From the NCBI RefSeq assembly GCF_001570905.1, contig NZ_BCSO01000012.1, forward strand, positions 1 through 64,000: a stretch of 64,000 nt of DNA. The letters are read 5' to 3'. Shown here piece after piece: positions 26,598 to 34,538 of this stretch; within the stretch, counting starts at the first letter, position 1, and every line of letters starts with the position of its first letter. Origin of the DNA: [Zimmermannella] alba NBRC 15616 (GTDB lineage Bacteria > Actinomycetota > Actinomycetes > Actinomycetales > Microbacteriaceae). The notes under the pieces are model-generated. The model saw nothing but the letters and a program-made list of their open reading frames with translations, was not told where the DNA came from and did not search any database. Position numbers and translations under genes: made by a program.

Positions 26598-27542
26598 CTA
26601 GTGGATGTACTGGAGCTGCATCGCTTCACTCCAGGAGAGCACACGCTCTTGACCCATCGAGTGCCCAGCGTAGTTCCCTTCCGAGATCGTGACCGAGGCG
26701 CCGCGCTCAACCGACTCCACGACGGCCACGTGGCCGTAGGGACCTTCCTGCGACACAGCGATCGCGCCGACGGTCGGCACGTCATCAACCGTGTAGCCGT
26801 CGCCGGCAGCCTGCGACGCCCACATGTTGGCGTTGTCCCAGGCACCAGAGATACCGATCCCAAGCTCGGCACGGCGCTGGAAGGCCCACCATGTGCACTG
26901 TCCGCCCGGGTACGGGTTGGACACATTGAACACGGGGGTGTCGTAACTCGAGTTGGCGATAGCCCCGCCATCAACGCCACCGTCGAAGGAGGCAACGTCA
27001 CCGCGGTCAAATGCTTCAGCGGGGGCTTCGACGATTTCAGTGATGACCTGCTCGGCGGCGGGCTCAGCCGGTGCAGCCTCGGCGACAGCCTGCTCCTGCT
27101 CGGCGGTTGCGGCCGCGAGATCAGCGGCGTGGGCGTCGGCCGTCTGGTTCGACTCTGCGGCCGGAACGAGCACGCCCGTCGAAAGCACAGCAGCTGCGGA
27201 TGCCGCAGCGGCAAACGAGGCAGCTGTGCGACGGCGACGCTTGGCAACGAGGGCCGCCGGGACCGCCGCACGGACGGTCATGCCGCGCTCAACGCTCTGA
27301 GTCTCAGCAAGCTCAGCAAGCTGCTTGCCGAAGTCCTGGCGGTCGAAGATCTCGGTCGGGACGACCGAAGTGATCTGGGCGAGGGCGTTGCGCTCGATGC
27401 GGCCCGTGTCGTGGCGGAATGCAGTAGGGAGCTGCTCGTTGTTGGTCGTGGGCGCAACCGCGATAGGGCGGATGCCTGTGCGACGCTCGATCTCGCGGGC
27501 CTGACGGCGCGTGAGCGGCGCAGTGGTCTGGGTGTAGGTCAC
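26598..27542 (-). CDS. Secreted CHAP-domain peptidoglycan hydrolase
   Basis: 314 residues. The N-terminal segment PLTRRQAREIERRTG is shared almost exactly with the NlpC/P60 neighbour, followed by a basic stretch and a membrane/signal segment (about 105-130), an Ala/Glu-rich linker, and a CHAP domain at the C-terminus. The catalytic Cys is in YPGGQCTWWAF and the His in GHVAVVESV. CHAP enzymes cut peptide stems or cross-bridges of peptidoglycan. GTG 27542 follows GGAGG, which lies 2 nt beyond a structured leader (27555-27627). The promoter region has three 11-bp-spaced repeats. Likely co-regulated with the next gene. Confidence 0.88.
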   Translation of the reverse strand: MTYTQTTAPLTRRQAREIERRTGIRPIAVAPTTNNEQLPTAFRHDTGRIERNALAQITSVVPTEIFDRQDFGKQLAELAETQSVERGMTVRAAVPAALVAKRRRRTAASFAAAASAAAVLSTGVLVPAAESNQTADAHAADLAAATAEQEQAVAEAAPAEPAAEQVITEIVEAPAEAFDRGDVASFDGGVDGGAIANSSYDTPVFNVSNPYPGGQCTWWAFQRRAELGIGISGAWDNANMWASQAAGDGYTVDDVPTVGAIAVSQEGPYGHVAVVESVERGASVTISEGNYAGHSMGQERVLSWSEAMQLQYIH

Positions 27543-27554
27543 GTCATTCCTCCG

Positions 27555-27627
27555 GCGCTCCGATGTTCACATCTCCCGCCCGTGGTCTGGAACCAAGGTG
27601 CCTCAGCGGCGGGCGGGAATGAAGCGC
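27555..27627 (-). ncRNA. Structured 5' leader of the CHAP gene (NLPC-P60-like candidate)
   Basis: Minus-strand RNA forms a three-way junction: P1 GCGCT (27627-27623) with AGCGC (27559-27555); P2 CCCGCCCG (27617-27610) with CGGGCGGG (27582-27575) enclosing a 27-nt loop that contains GCTGAGG; P3 GATG/CATC hairpin (27573-27562). The Shine-Dalgarno GGAGG follows P1 after 2 nt, so folding could gate translation. A second copy with compensatory changes precedes the NlpC/P60 gene. The c-di-AMP (ydaO) consensus is not visible. Confidence 0.65.
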
Positions 27628-27678
27628 GACGCTGGGTCTGTGGCGCCGGCAAGCAGCACCTGATGACTTGATGAACCT

Positions 27679-27709
27679 ACGGTAACGAAAGATCACGAAA
27701 TTGTCACGC
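27679..27709 (-). promoter_or_regulatory. Promoter with three 11-bp-spaced direct repeats (MtrA-like)
   Basis: On the plus strand GTAACG (27682), TCACGA (27693) and TCACGC (27704) recur every 11 bp, overlapping the likely promoter (minus-strand TACCGT as -10). OmpR-family regulators bind such repeats, and MtrA is the known regulator of cell-wall hydrolases in this phylum. The regulator identity is inferred. Confidence 0.5.
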
Positions 27710-27720
27710 TAAATCTCGGA

Positions 27721-27764
27721 AAAATAACAACACGGGCCAGATCCCCTGGGATCTGGCCCGTGTT
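27721..27764 (-). terminator. Terminator of the NlpC/P60 gene
   Basis: AACACGGGCCAGATCC pairs perfectly with GGATCTGGCCCGTGTT (16 bp). On the minus strand it is followed by GTTGTTATTTTT, a classic intrinsic terminator. Confidence 0.9.
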
Positions 27765-27795
27765 CAGGCGGATCGATGTCCGCGTGCGGCGTGTC

Positions 27796-28812
27796 TTAGA
27801 TGCGGTAGAACTGGTAGTTACCCCAGAGTGCACCGTAACCGATGCCCATGCTCGGGCTCATGGCGGAGAACTGCTGGCCGCCACCCGCGTAGATACCGAT
27901 GTGTGTACCGGGAACCACGACGAGATCGCCGGGCTGAGCTTCAGCGGCAGAAATCGGCGTTGCCATAGCGGCAATGCCCGAGACGGAGTGCGGAACCGAG
28001 ATACCGCGCTGTGCAAGCGCAACCTTGACCAGGCCGGAGCAGTCGTACGCGCCTGGGCCTTCAGCACCGAACACATACGAGGCACCGGAGCCGAGCGCAA
28101 CGGCAATGTCGAGCGTGGAGCCATCGGCCGGGATGGCGACCGGCGAGTTTGCCTGACTCGTCGACGACGAGTTGCCGTTCGAGGCCTGCGAGTTGCCATT
28201 CGAGGCCTGCGTGTTGTTCGTGGTCGTCGCGGCCTGGGTGACGGTGGCCGCCTCAACTTCGGAGTCGAAGGATGCGACATCCGTGCGATCGAACGCCTCA
28301 ACCGGCGCCTCAACAACTTCGGTCACCACGCGCTCAACCTCAGGCTTTGCGGCAACGACGTCAGCAGCCTCTGCATCCTGAGCCTGCGCAGCGGCAGCGA
28401 GGTCAGCCTGGTGCGCTTCGTTCGACTGGCCTTGGGCGAGCGGAACGAGGAGGCCCGTCGATGCGACGGCAGCCACCGAGGCGGCGGCAGCGACGGTCAC
28501 GACGTTGCGGCGGCGCTGCTTGGCCACGAGGGCGGCAGGCTTCTGGGCACGAATGGTGAGGCCACGGTTCGCAAAGCTCGAGAGCTCCTCGCGGTCGAAG
28601 ACCTCGGTGGGAACGACCGAACGCAGTTCAACGACGTCGTTGCGCTCAATGAAGCCGGTGTCGTGGCGGATAGCAGCAGCCGAGGCCTCAGCGAGCTGGA
28701 TGTGCTCAGCGGGCGCAGCGGGTGCGACAGCAATCGGACGAACGCCGGTACGACGCTCGATTTCACGGGCCTGGCGGCGCGTGAGCGGCGCCTGGGTCTG
28801 AGTGTTGGTCAC
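27796..28812 (-). CDS. Secreted NlpC/P60 peptidoglycan endopeptidase
   Basis: About 338 residues from GTG 28812. Shares the N-terminal APLTRRQAREIERRTG block, a membrane/signal segment and an Ala/Glu linker with the CHAP protein, then an Asn/Ser-rich spacer with two SNGNSQA-type repeats, then an NlpC/P60 domain. The catalytic Cys is in AYDCSGLVKVAL and the His in PGTHIGIYAGG. These enzymes cut D-Glu-(gamma)-diaminoacid bonds in peptidoglycan. AGGAGG lies directly after the P1 strand of a structured leader, and the promoter has the same repeat array as the CHAP gene. Confidence 0.9.
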   Translation of the reverse strand: MTNTQTQAPLTRRQAREIERRTGVRPIAVAPAAPAEHIQLAEASAAAIRHDTGFIERNDVVELRSVVPTEVFDREELSSFANRGLTIRAQKPAALVAKQRRRNVVTVAAAASVAAVASTGLLVPLAQGQSNEAHQADLAAAAQAQDAEAADVVAAKPEVERVVTEVVEAPVEAFDRTDVASFDSEVEAATVTQAATTTNNTQASNGNSQASNGNSSSTSQANSPVAIPADGSTLDIAVALGSGASYVFGAEGPGAYDCSGLVKVALAQRGISVPHSVSGIAAMATPISAAEAQPGDLVVVPGTHIGIYAGGGQQFSAMSPSMGIGYGALWGNYQFYRI

Positions 28813-28826
28813 GGGTAGTACCTCCT

Positions 28827-28901
28827 GCGCTTCGGTGCCTCGCACCGCCCACCCCGTGGTGTTTCCAGGGGAACCTCGGCGACGGGTGGGAAGTGCAGCG
28901 C
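28827..28901 (-). ncRNA. Structured 5' leader of the NlpC/P60 gene (second copy)
   Basis: Same fold as 27555-27627: P1 GCGCT (28901-28897) with AGCGC (28831-28827); P2 CCCACCC (28890-28884) with GGGTGGG (28854-28848), a G-C to A-T change on both sides compared with the other copy; P3 GGTGC/GCACC (28846-28834), again with compensatory change. The loop keeps the CGAGG block. AGGAGG abuts P1 directly. Confidence 0.65.
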
Positions 28902-28947
28902 GTCATCCGGGGCCTGAGGCGCGGGGAGCGCCTCGTGACTGGGAGTT

Positions 28948-28978
28948 ACTGTACGCAAAGATCACGGAAAAGTCACGC
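28948..28978 (-). promoter_or_regulatory. Promoter with three 11-bp-spaced direct repeats (second copy)
   Basis: Plus-strand GTACGC (28951), TCACGG (28962) and TCACGC (28973) repeat every 11 bp, matching the array before the CHAP gene. The minus-strand -10 is probably TACAGT. Confidence 0.5.
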
Positions 28979-29064
28979 CCTGGTCTCAAATTGGTGCCGA
29001 AGCCCTCACAAATCGGGGCACATTCCGCCCCAACCACCTGCAGATCAGGGCACAGGCGGCGGCG

Positions 29065-29769
29065 TTACTGCGCGGCGACGTAGAGATGATCTGCGAGTTC
29101 GAGCGGCAGCACGACACCGGCGTCCGATCCCGTTCGGAACACCGCGACACCATCCGGCACGCGCTCGATCGTGATTCGCGCATCCGGCAGCACACCCGCC
29201 TCGACGAGCACCTCAAGGCTTGCCTGGTCGGACTGGATCGGCTCCCCGAGACGACGAACGATCACCTCGGAGGAGCGCTCCCCTTCGACCGAGTTCGACG
29301 CGAGCTCACCCACGGAATCCACCCCGGCCAAGAAGTCACAGGCCGCCGGCGCACCCAAGGCTTCGAGCCCCGGGATGGGCGTGCCATACGGCGACTGGCT
29401 CGGGCGGCCCAGCAGTTCGAAGATTTTCACTTCCGCCTCGTCACTCATGACGTGCTCCCAGCGGCAGGCCTCGTCGTGCACCTGGTCGAGCCCAAGGCCA
29501 ATCACCTGTGAGAGGAGTCCCTCAGCGAGACGGTGCTTGCGGAGCACCCGAACAGCCACCTCGCGCCCCTCGTCCGTGAGCTCGAGCCGGCGGTCCTTCG
29601 CCACGGCGACCAGGCCGTCCCGTTCCATGCGGGCGATCGTCTGCGAGACGGTCGGGCCAGAGTGCCCAAGACGCTCTGAAATGCGCGCACGCAGCGGCGT
29701 GATGCCCTCTTCTTCGAGGTCGAGGATGGTGCGAAGGTACATCTCAGTCGTGTCGACCAGATTTGCCAT
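29065..29769 (-). CDS. ideR: IdeR/DtxR-type iron-dependent repressor
   Basis: 234 residues. Winged helix at about 1-65 (recognition helix [16 protein letters not shown]), a dimerisation/metal domain and a C-terminal SH3-like domain. The metal ligands fall at the same numbers as in DtxR/IdeR: Met10, His79, Glu83, His98, Cys102, Glu105 and His106. Cys102 marks the iron-sensing branch rather than the manganese (MntR) branch. With Fe(II) bound it represses iron uptake genes; a matching operator lies at 47031-47049. It is divergent from serC. Confidence 0.9.
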   Translation of the reverse strand: MANLVDTTEMYLRTILDLEEEGITPLRARISERLGHSGPTVSQTIARMERDGLVAVAKDRRLELTDEGREVAVRVLRKHRLAEGLLSQVIGLGLDQVHDEACRWEHVMSDEAEVKIFELLGRPSQSPYGTPIPGLEALGAPAACDFLAGVDSVGELASNSVEGERSSEVIVRRLGEPIQSDQASLEVLVEAGVLPDARITIERVPDGVAVFRTGSDAGVVLPLELADHLYVAAQ

Positions 29770-29858
29770 ACCGCCTCCCTCCTTTTCCGCACGAGCGCTC
29801 GTCAGCTTATCGCCACTGGATGACTGTCCTGCTCGGTGCCAGCTTCTAGGGTGATGAC

Positions 29859-30971
29859 ATGACCGATCTGCAGCTTCCCACCGATCTTCTCCCCTCCGAC
29901 GGACGCTTTGGCTGTGGACCGTCGCTCGTTCGCAAACAACAGACCGAGCACATCGCCAACTCCTGGCAGTCGATCATGGGCACCTCGCATCGGAAGCCTG
30001 CCGTGAAGGATGTCGTCGGGCGCGTGCGCGAGGGCCTCGCAACCTTCTTCGAGCTCCCCGACGGCTATGAGATCCTCCTCGCAAACGGCGGCTCGACCGC
30101 GTTTTGGGATGCCGCCTCCTTTGGCCTCATTGAGCGCCGCGCCCAGCTCGCCGTGTTCGGTGAGTTCGGTGGCAAGTTCGCCAAGGCTGCACGAGCTCCG
30201 TGGCTCGAGAAGCCTGAGGTTCGCGAAGCGCCAGTGGGCGACGCGATCGAGTGTGCACCAGCAGAGGGCATCGACGTCTACGCCTACCCGCAGAACGAGA
30301 CCTCGACGGGTGCGATGCTCCCGGTGCGACGTGTCGCCGCAGACGGCGCGCTGACGGTCGTGGACGCCACGAGTGCGGCCGGTGGCACGAAGGTCGACCT
30401 CGCCGAGACCGATGTCTACTACTTCGCCCCGCAGAAGAACTTCGGTGGCGACGGCGGGCTCTGGTTCGCGGCCGTCTCCCCCGCCGCAATCGAGCGGATC
30501 GAGCGGATTGCCGCCAGCGACCGCTACATCCCTGAGTTCCTCTCGCTCAAGCACGCGGTCGACAACTCGCGGAAGAACCAGACGCTGAATACACCGGCGA
30601 TCGCCTCGCTCCTGCTCCTCGAATCGCAGCTCGAGTGGCTCAATGCCTCGGGTGGCATGGACTTTGCGGCATCCCGCACGAACGCTTCCTCCGCGATCAT
30701 GTACGAGTGGGCTGAGGCGTCGTCCTTCGCGACCCCGTTCGTGAGCCGCCCCGAGATTCGCTCGAGCGTCGTCGCCACGATTGACCTCGACGAGCGCGTG
30801 GATGCGGCGAAGGCATCGGCTGTGCTCCGTGAGAACGGCATCCTCGACACGGAGCCGTATCGGAAGCTCGGGCGCAACCAGCTGCGCATCGCGTGCTTCA
30901 CCTCGATCGACCCGAGCGACATTAAGCGCCTCACGAAGGCCATCGACTGGGTCGTCGAACGCCTCGCGTAA
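29859..30971 (+). CDS. serC: Phosphoserine aminotransferase
   Basis: 370 residues. PLP enzyme converting 3-phosphohydroxypyruvate to phosphoserine in serine biosynthesis, of the mycobacterial SerC type. Conserved pieces: [12 protein letters not shown] and [11 protein letters not shown] near the N-terminus, [18 protein letters not shown], and the PLP-lysine region [14 protein letters not shown]. Starts at ATG 29859, divergent from ideR. Confidence 0.95.
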   Translation: MTDLQLPTDLLPSDGRFGCGPSLVRKQQTEHIANSWQSIMGTSHRKPAVKDVVGRVREGLATFFELPDGYEILLANGGSTAFWDAASFGLIERRAQLAVFGEFGGKFAKAARAPWLEKPEVREAPVGDAIECAPAEGIDVYAYPQNETSTGAMLPVRRVAADGALTVVDATSAAGGTKVDLAETDVYYFAPQKNFGGDGGLWFAAVSPAAIERIERIAASDRYIPEFLSLKHAVDNSRKNQTLNTPAIASLLLLESQLEWLNASGGMDFAASRTNASSAIMYEWAEASSFATPFVSRPEIRSSVVATIDLDERVDAAKASAVLRENGILDTEPYRKLGRNQLRIACFTSIDPSDIKRLTKAIDWVVERLA

Positions 30972-30987
30972 CGAGCGTCAGACGAAC

Positions 30988-31019
30988 ACTGGGGGTCACT
31001 GGATTGGTGACTCCCCAGT
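30988..31019. terminator. Terminator between serC and the DUF3027 gene
   Basis: ACTGGGGGTCAC and GTGACTCCCCAGT pair with one bulge, then TGTTTGTG. It lies between convergent genes and may act both ways. Confidence 0.7.
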
Positions 31020-31034
31020 TGTTTGTGTCGGTCC

Positions 31035-31895
31035 TTACTCACTCGCTGAGTCGACGACGATGCGGCGACGGCCACGGCGTTTGGCGGGCGTCGCCGGTGC
31101 TGTCTCGGCGACAGGAGCGGCTTCTTCAGCCTGGCTCGCGTCGTCAGCAGGCTCGGCACCCTCGGATGTGTCCTCAGCCTGCGGCTCGGGCGCTGCCTCC
31201 GCCTCTGCCGCTGCCACCTCGGCAACCGAGGCTGCGTCGTCCTGCTCGACGTCGGCCACGTCCTGCGACTCAGTCGCCTCAGCTTCAGCCTCAGCAGCGG
31301 GAGCAGCAGCATCCGCGGAGTCCTCGATAATGACCTCACCGCTGCGGGTGCGACGGCGACGGCGCGTGCGTTCAATACGCTGCACACGGCGAACCGGGCG
31401 GCCTTCGCCATCCTCCCCTTCGCTACCCTCGGCAGCAGCAGCTTCCGCAGCCTCACGCTCAGCGACCGCCTCTTCGAACTCGGCGAGGCGCTCCGCCCAC
31501 GGACGCCAGCTCGGTGCAAGGAGCGAGTCTTCGCTCGGCAGCAGTTCCGTCTCGAGCACCGTCGGCGCCTCTTCATCCGCGAGGTGGATGAGGCTGACCG
31601 TCCACCGCCAGTCGGGGTAGCCGGGACGCTTCGTCTCAAACTGCAGCGAGTAGACACCTTCGCCCTCATCGACGATGCCGCAGAGCTCGCCGAGGTCGTC
31701 CGGGTTCGTAACCTCCGCGAGCGCAGCACGAGCCAGCTCGATCGACGGCGCAAGCTCAGGGTCGTTGAGCTCGCGGTCGATCGGGGCGGGCTTCACGGCG
31801 ACGGCTTCACGCTCAGGGTCAAGCTCCGGCCCCGCATACACAGGGACGAGGGCCTCCGGGTCGTCGAAGGCGTCGATCTGCTCATCGACATCCAT
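31035..31895 (-). CDS. DUF3027 protein with long acidic/Ala tail
   Basis: 286 residues. The DUF3027 core (about 50-170) contains PGYPDWRWTVSL and LLPSEDSLLAPSWRPW. It is followed by a basic patch (RIERTRRRRRTR) and a long Ala/Glu-rich tail ending in basic KRRGRRR. Function unknown. The gene is consistently found beside the cold-shock gene and serC in actinobacteria. The charged tail suggests nucleic-acid or ribosome contact, which is inference. Confidence 0.85.
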   Translation of the reverse strand: MDVDEQIDAFDDPEALVPVYAGPELDPEREAVAVKPAPIDRELNDPELAPSIELARAALAEVTNPDDLGELCGIVDEGEGVYSLQFETKRPGYPDWRWTVSLIHLADEEAPTVLETELLPSEDSLLAPSWRPWAERLAEFEEAVAEREAAEAAAAEGSEGEDGEGRPVRRVQRIERTRRRRRTRSGEVIIEDSADAAAPAAEAEAEATESQDVADVEQDDAASVAEVAAAEAEAAPEPQAEDTSEGAEPADDASQAEEAAPVAETAPATPAKRRGRRRIVVDSASE

Positions 31896-31937
31896 GCGGT
31901 ACTCCTTAGCGTTCGTGTGCGGCGCGCGTCTCGAGGG

Positions 31938-32321
31938 CTACGCGTCGAGTTCGTCAGCGACGCGGCGAAGCACCGCGGCGACCTTTTCAGCGTTGCGGCC
32001 CTCGGGGTAGCGTCCGCGGCGAAGCTGCGCACCAACGCCGTCGAGGAGCTTCACGAGATCTTCCACGATGACGGCCATGTCGTCAGCGGGCTTGCGCTTC
32101 ATCTTGACGACGCTCGGCGGCTGCTCGAGCAGACGCACCGAGAGCGCCTGGGCACCGCGGCGGCCATCAGCGATACCGAATTCGAGGCGCGCACCAGTGC
32201 GCAGCGAGGTCACGCCGGCCGGGAGTGCGGTGCGGTGGAGGTACACCTCTTGACCGTCGTCCGCCTGAACGAACCCGAAACCCTTGTCCTCGTCGTAAAA
32301 CTTCACCTTGCCGGTGGGCAT
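31938..32321 (-). CDS. Cold-shock domain protein with C-terminal extension
   Basis: 127 residues. The cold-shock domain occupies the first 65 residues, with RNP1-like KGFGFVQADDG and RNP2-like EVYLHRTAL; it binds single-stranded RNA/DNA. A C-terminal extension of about 60 residues follows, typical of the larger actinobacterial CspB/A-type proteins. ATG 32321 (MPTGKVKFYDEDKG) is clearly the start; the frame upstream is spurious. Probably co-transcribed with the DUF3027 gene 42 bp downstream. Confidence 0.92.
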   Translation of the reverse strand: MPTGKVKFYDEDKGFGFVQADDGQEVYLHRTALPAGVTSLRTGARLEFGIADGRRGAQALSVRLLEQPPSVVKMKRKPADDMAVIVEDLVKLLDGVGAQLRRGRYPEGRNAEKVAAVLRRVADELDA

Positions 32322-32550
32322 GCGTACTCCTTCTTCAGGGATCGCTTCCCGCGCAACGTCTCGCTCATCCGGCGGACTCGGCGCGCTGGATGACGCGATC
32401 GCGCTCCCTATTGTACGAGGCCCACCACCGGAGGGGCCTGCTCGGTCGAGATCGTGCGACATTCAACAGCGCTATTTCGCTCTCAGCGTCACTCACCTAA
32501 CATGGGCCGCTCCTATGTAGTACCCCTTCCATAGGTGGGGGCATCCATTT

Positions 32551-32578
32551 GCGGCGACGGTTCCATGACCGTCGTCGC
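32551..32578 (+). promoter_or_regulatory. Hairpin before the peptide transporter start
   Basis: GCGGCGACGGT (32551-32561) pairs with ACCGTCGTCGC (32568-32578) over 11 bp, ending 18 nt before the GTG start. It could modulate translation. Confidence 0.4.
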
Positions 32579-32596
32579 CCTGTGAAAGGCACCACT

Positions 32597-34168
32597 GTGA
32601 CGACGCCCAAGGCACCGTCTTCGCCGAGCGAGCGCGACGCCGCGATCCTCAGCGACCGGCGATTCGTCGGCCACCCCATTGGCCTGGCATTCCTCTTTAA
32701 CACCGAGCTGTGGGAGCGCTTCTCCTACTACGGTATGCGCGCCATCCTGCTCTACTTCATCGTCGACACGATCGCCAACGGCGGTCTCGGACTCGACCAG
32801 TCGCTCGGTGAAGCGATCGTCACGACCTATGGTGCCTCCGTCTACCTCCTCACCGTCGTGGGTGGTTGGGCAGCCGACCGCATGCTCGGTGCACGACGGG
32901 CAACGCTCTACGGTGGCGTCGTCATCATGGCCGGTCACATCTTCCTCTCACTGCCGATGGAGCAGACGGCTTGGCTCGGCCTCATCCTCGTTGCCTTCGG
33001 TACGGGCTTCCTGAAGCCGAACGTGTCGACGCTCGTGAGCCACCTCTACTCGATGAAGGATGCGCGCCGCGACAGTGCCTTCGCGATCTTCTACATGTCG
33101 GTCAACATCGGCTCGCTCCTCGCACCCTTCGTGGTGAGTGCGCTGCGCATGGTCGGTGGATACCACCTGGGCTTCCTCGCCGCCGCCATTGGTATGGCCC
33201 TCGCCCTCATCACCCTCGTGTTCGGCCGCAAGCAGCTCACCTCGACGGTGGACGACATCTCGAACCCGCTGTCCTCGGACGACCTTAAGAAGCTGCCGTT
33301 CAAGTTCCTCGGCATCGTCCTCGCCTGCGTCGCCGTCTTCTTCATCGCGGCCATGCTCCGCGGCGCGCTCTCGGAGGGCTTCACGCAGGAGATCATCCTC
33401 GGTGGTGTCGTGGATGCCATCAGCCTCGTGTCGATCGCACTCTCGATTGGCTACTTCGTGCTCATGTTCCGCAGCAAGAAGGTCACCGCGAACGAGCGCA
33501 GCCACCTCATGGCCTACGTGCCGCTGTGGATCGGCGCGATGCTCTTCTTCATGATCTTTGAGCAGGCTGCCGCGAAGATGGCGACCTACGCCGAGTCGCG
33601 CACGAACCTCGACACGGGTCTGTTCGTCATCAACCCCGAGCTCTACCAGTCGGTGAACCCGGCCGGCATCGTGCTCCTCTCGCCGCTCATGGCCGTGCTC
33701 TGGGTGAAGCTTGCGGGCAAGTTCCCTTCAACCGCGCAGAAGTTCTCGATCGGTGTGCTCCTCGCGGGCCTCTCGTTCGTGTTCCTCGCGATCACCTCGG
33801 ACATGTTCCCGGGCGCGACCTCGCCGTGGTGGATCCTCGCCGTCGCCTTCCTCATCCAGACCGTCGGCGAGCTGTGCCTGTCCCCCGTTGGCCTCTCGGC
33901 CACGACCCGTATGGCTCCGCGCGCCTTCGCCTCGCAGGCTATGGCGCTCTGGTTCCTCACCTCGGCGGTGGGCCAGAGCCTCGCTGCTCAGTTCATCTCG
34001 GGCCTCGAGGACCAGTCGGACACGGTCTTCTACTGGATTCTTGGTGGCATGACGACGGTCTTCGCGATCGCGCTGTTCGCAATGTCGCCGTGGATTCGCC
34101 GCCACATGGCCGACGTTGAGCTCACGGATGCCATCCCGACGATCGAGGATGCAGAAAAGAAGGCGTAA
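32597..34168 (+). CDS. POT family di/tripeptide:H+ symporter
   Basis: 523 residues with 12-14 predicted membrane helices. The POT/PTR signature ELWERFSYYGMRAILLY (helix 1, ExxERF) is present, as are FGTGFLKPNVSTLV and a helix with MIFEQAAAK. Couples proton entry to di- and tripeptide uptake. GTG 32597 is preceded by GAAAGG. Monocistronic, with a terminator at 34193-34221. Confidence 0.93.
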   Translation: MTTPKAPSSPSERDAAILSDRRFVGHPIGLAFLFNTELWERFSYYGMRAILLYFIVDTIANGGLGLDQSLGEAIVTTYGASVYLLTVVGGWAADRMLGARRATLYGGVVIMAGHIFLSLPMEQTAWLGLILVAFGTGFLKPNVSTLVSHLYSMKDARRDSAFAIFYMSVNIGSLLAPFVVSALRMVGGYHLGFLAAAIGMALALITLVFGRKQLTSTVDDISNPLSSDDLKKLPFKFLGIVLACVAVFFIAAMLRGALSEGFTQEIILGGVVDAISLVSIALSIGYFVLMFRSKKVTANERSHLMAYVPLWIGAMLFFMIFEQAAAKMATYAESRTNLDTGLFVINPELYQSVNPAGIVLLSPLMAVLWVKLAGKFPSTAQKFSIGVLLAGLSFVFLAITSDMFPGATSPWWILAVAFLIQTVGELCLSPVGLSATTRMAPRAFASQAMALWFLTSAVGQSLAAQFISGLEDQSDTVFYWILGGMTTVFAIALFAMSPWIRRHMADVELTDAIPTIEDAEKKA

Positions 34169-34192
34169 TTCGCTCGTCTCGCAGCCTGTTCG

Positions 34193-34221
34193 AGGGCACC
34201 CGGAGATCATCCGGGTGCCCT
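34193..34221 (+). terminator. Terminator of the peptide transporter
   Basis: AGGGCACCCGGA and TCCGGGTGCCCT form a 12-bp stem with a 5-nt loop, then TCCTCTC. Confidence 0.8.
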
Positions 34222-34262
34222 TCCTCTCATGTTGCACAGGCCCCGTCCCCTAAACTGATTCG

Positions 34263-34538
34263 GTGCCTTCACGCAGCAATTCGCCGATCATTGACCGGAT
34301 TCTGGTCGCCGTCGCTGTCGTGTGCTCCATCGCAGCACTCATCGCCTTCGCCATCGTCATGATCGCCACAATGAACGGTACGAGCGCGAGCACCTGGCAC
34401 GAACCGCAGTGGGTGGTGTGCTTCACGATCGCGTACTGGGGTCTTCCTCTCGCCCTCACCGCAACGATCGTGCTGCTCGTGCGCCGCATCCTCGCGAACA
34501 CGCGACGCCGCGAAGCAAGCGAGTCGATCACCTCGTGA
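34263..34538 (+). CDS. Small membrane protein, two helices
   Basis: 91 residues, unknown function. Two hydrophobic helices (about 11-37 and 48-73) with a basic C-terminus (RRILANTRRRE). The stop overlaps the next gene start as GTGA, so the two are translationally coupled and probably one operon with the helicase-associated gene and XPB. Confidence 0.75.
   Translation: MPSRSNSPIIDRILVAVAVVCSIAALIAFAIVMIATMNGTSASTWHEPQWVVCFTIAYWGLPLALTATIVLLVRRILANTRRREASESITS

Noticed and set aside
27555-28901. c-di-AMP (ydaO) riboswitches before the hydrolase genes
   Set aside because: Expected by gene type, but the conserved ydaO blocks (for example CCGACAGCTAAC and GGGGTGAAT types) are not present; a different structure is reported instead.
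34322-34534. Upstream extension of the helicase-associated gene
   Set aside because: Overlaps the small membrane protein in another frame; GTG 34535 with a 4-nt stop/start overlap is the better start.
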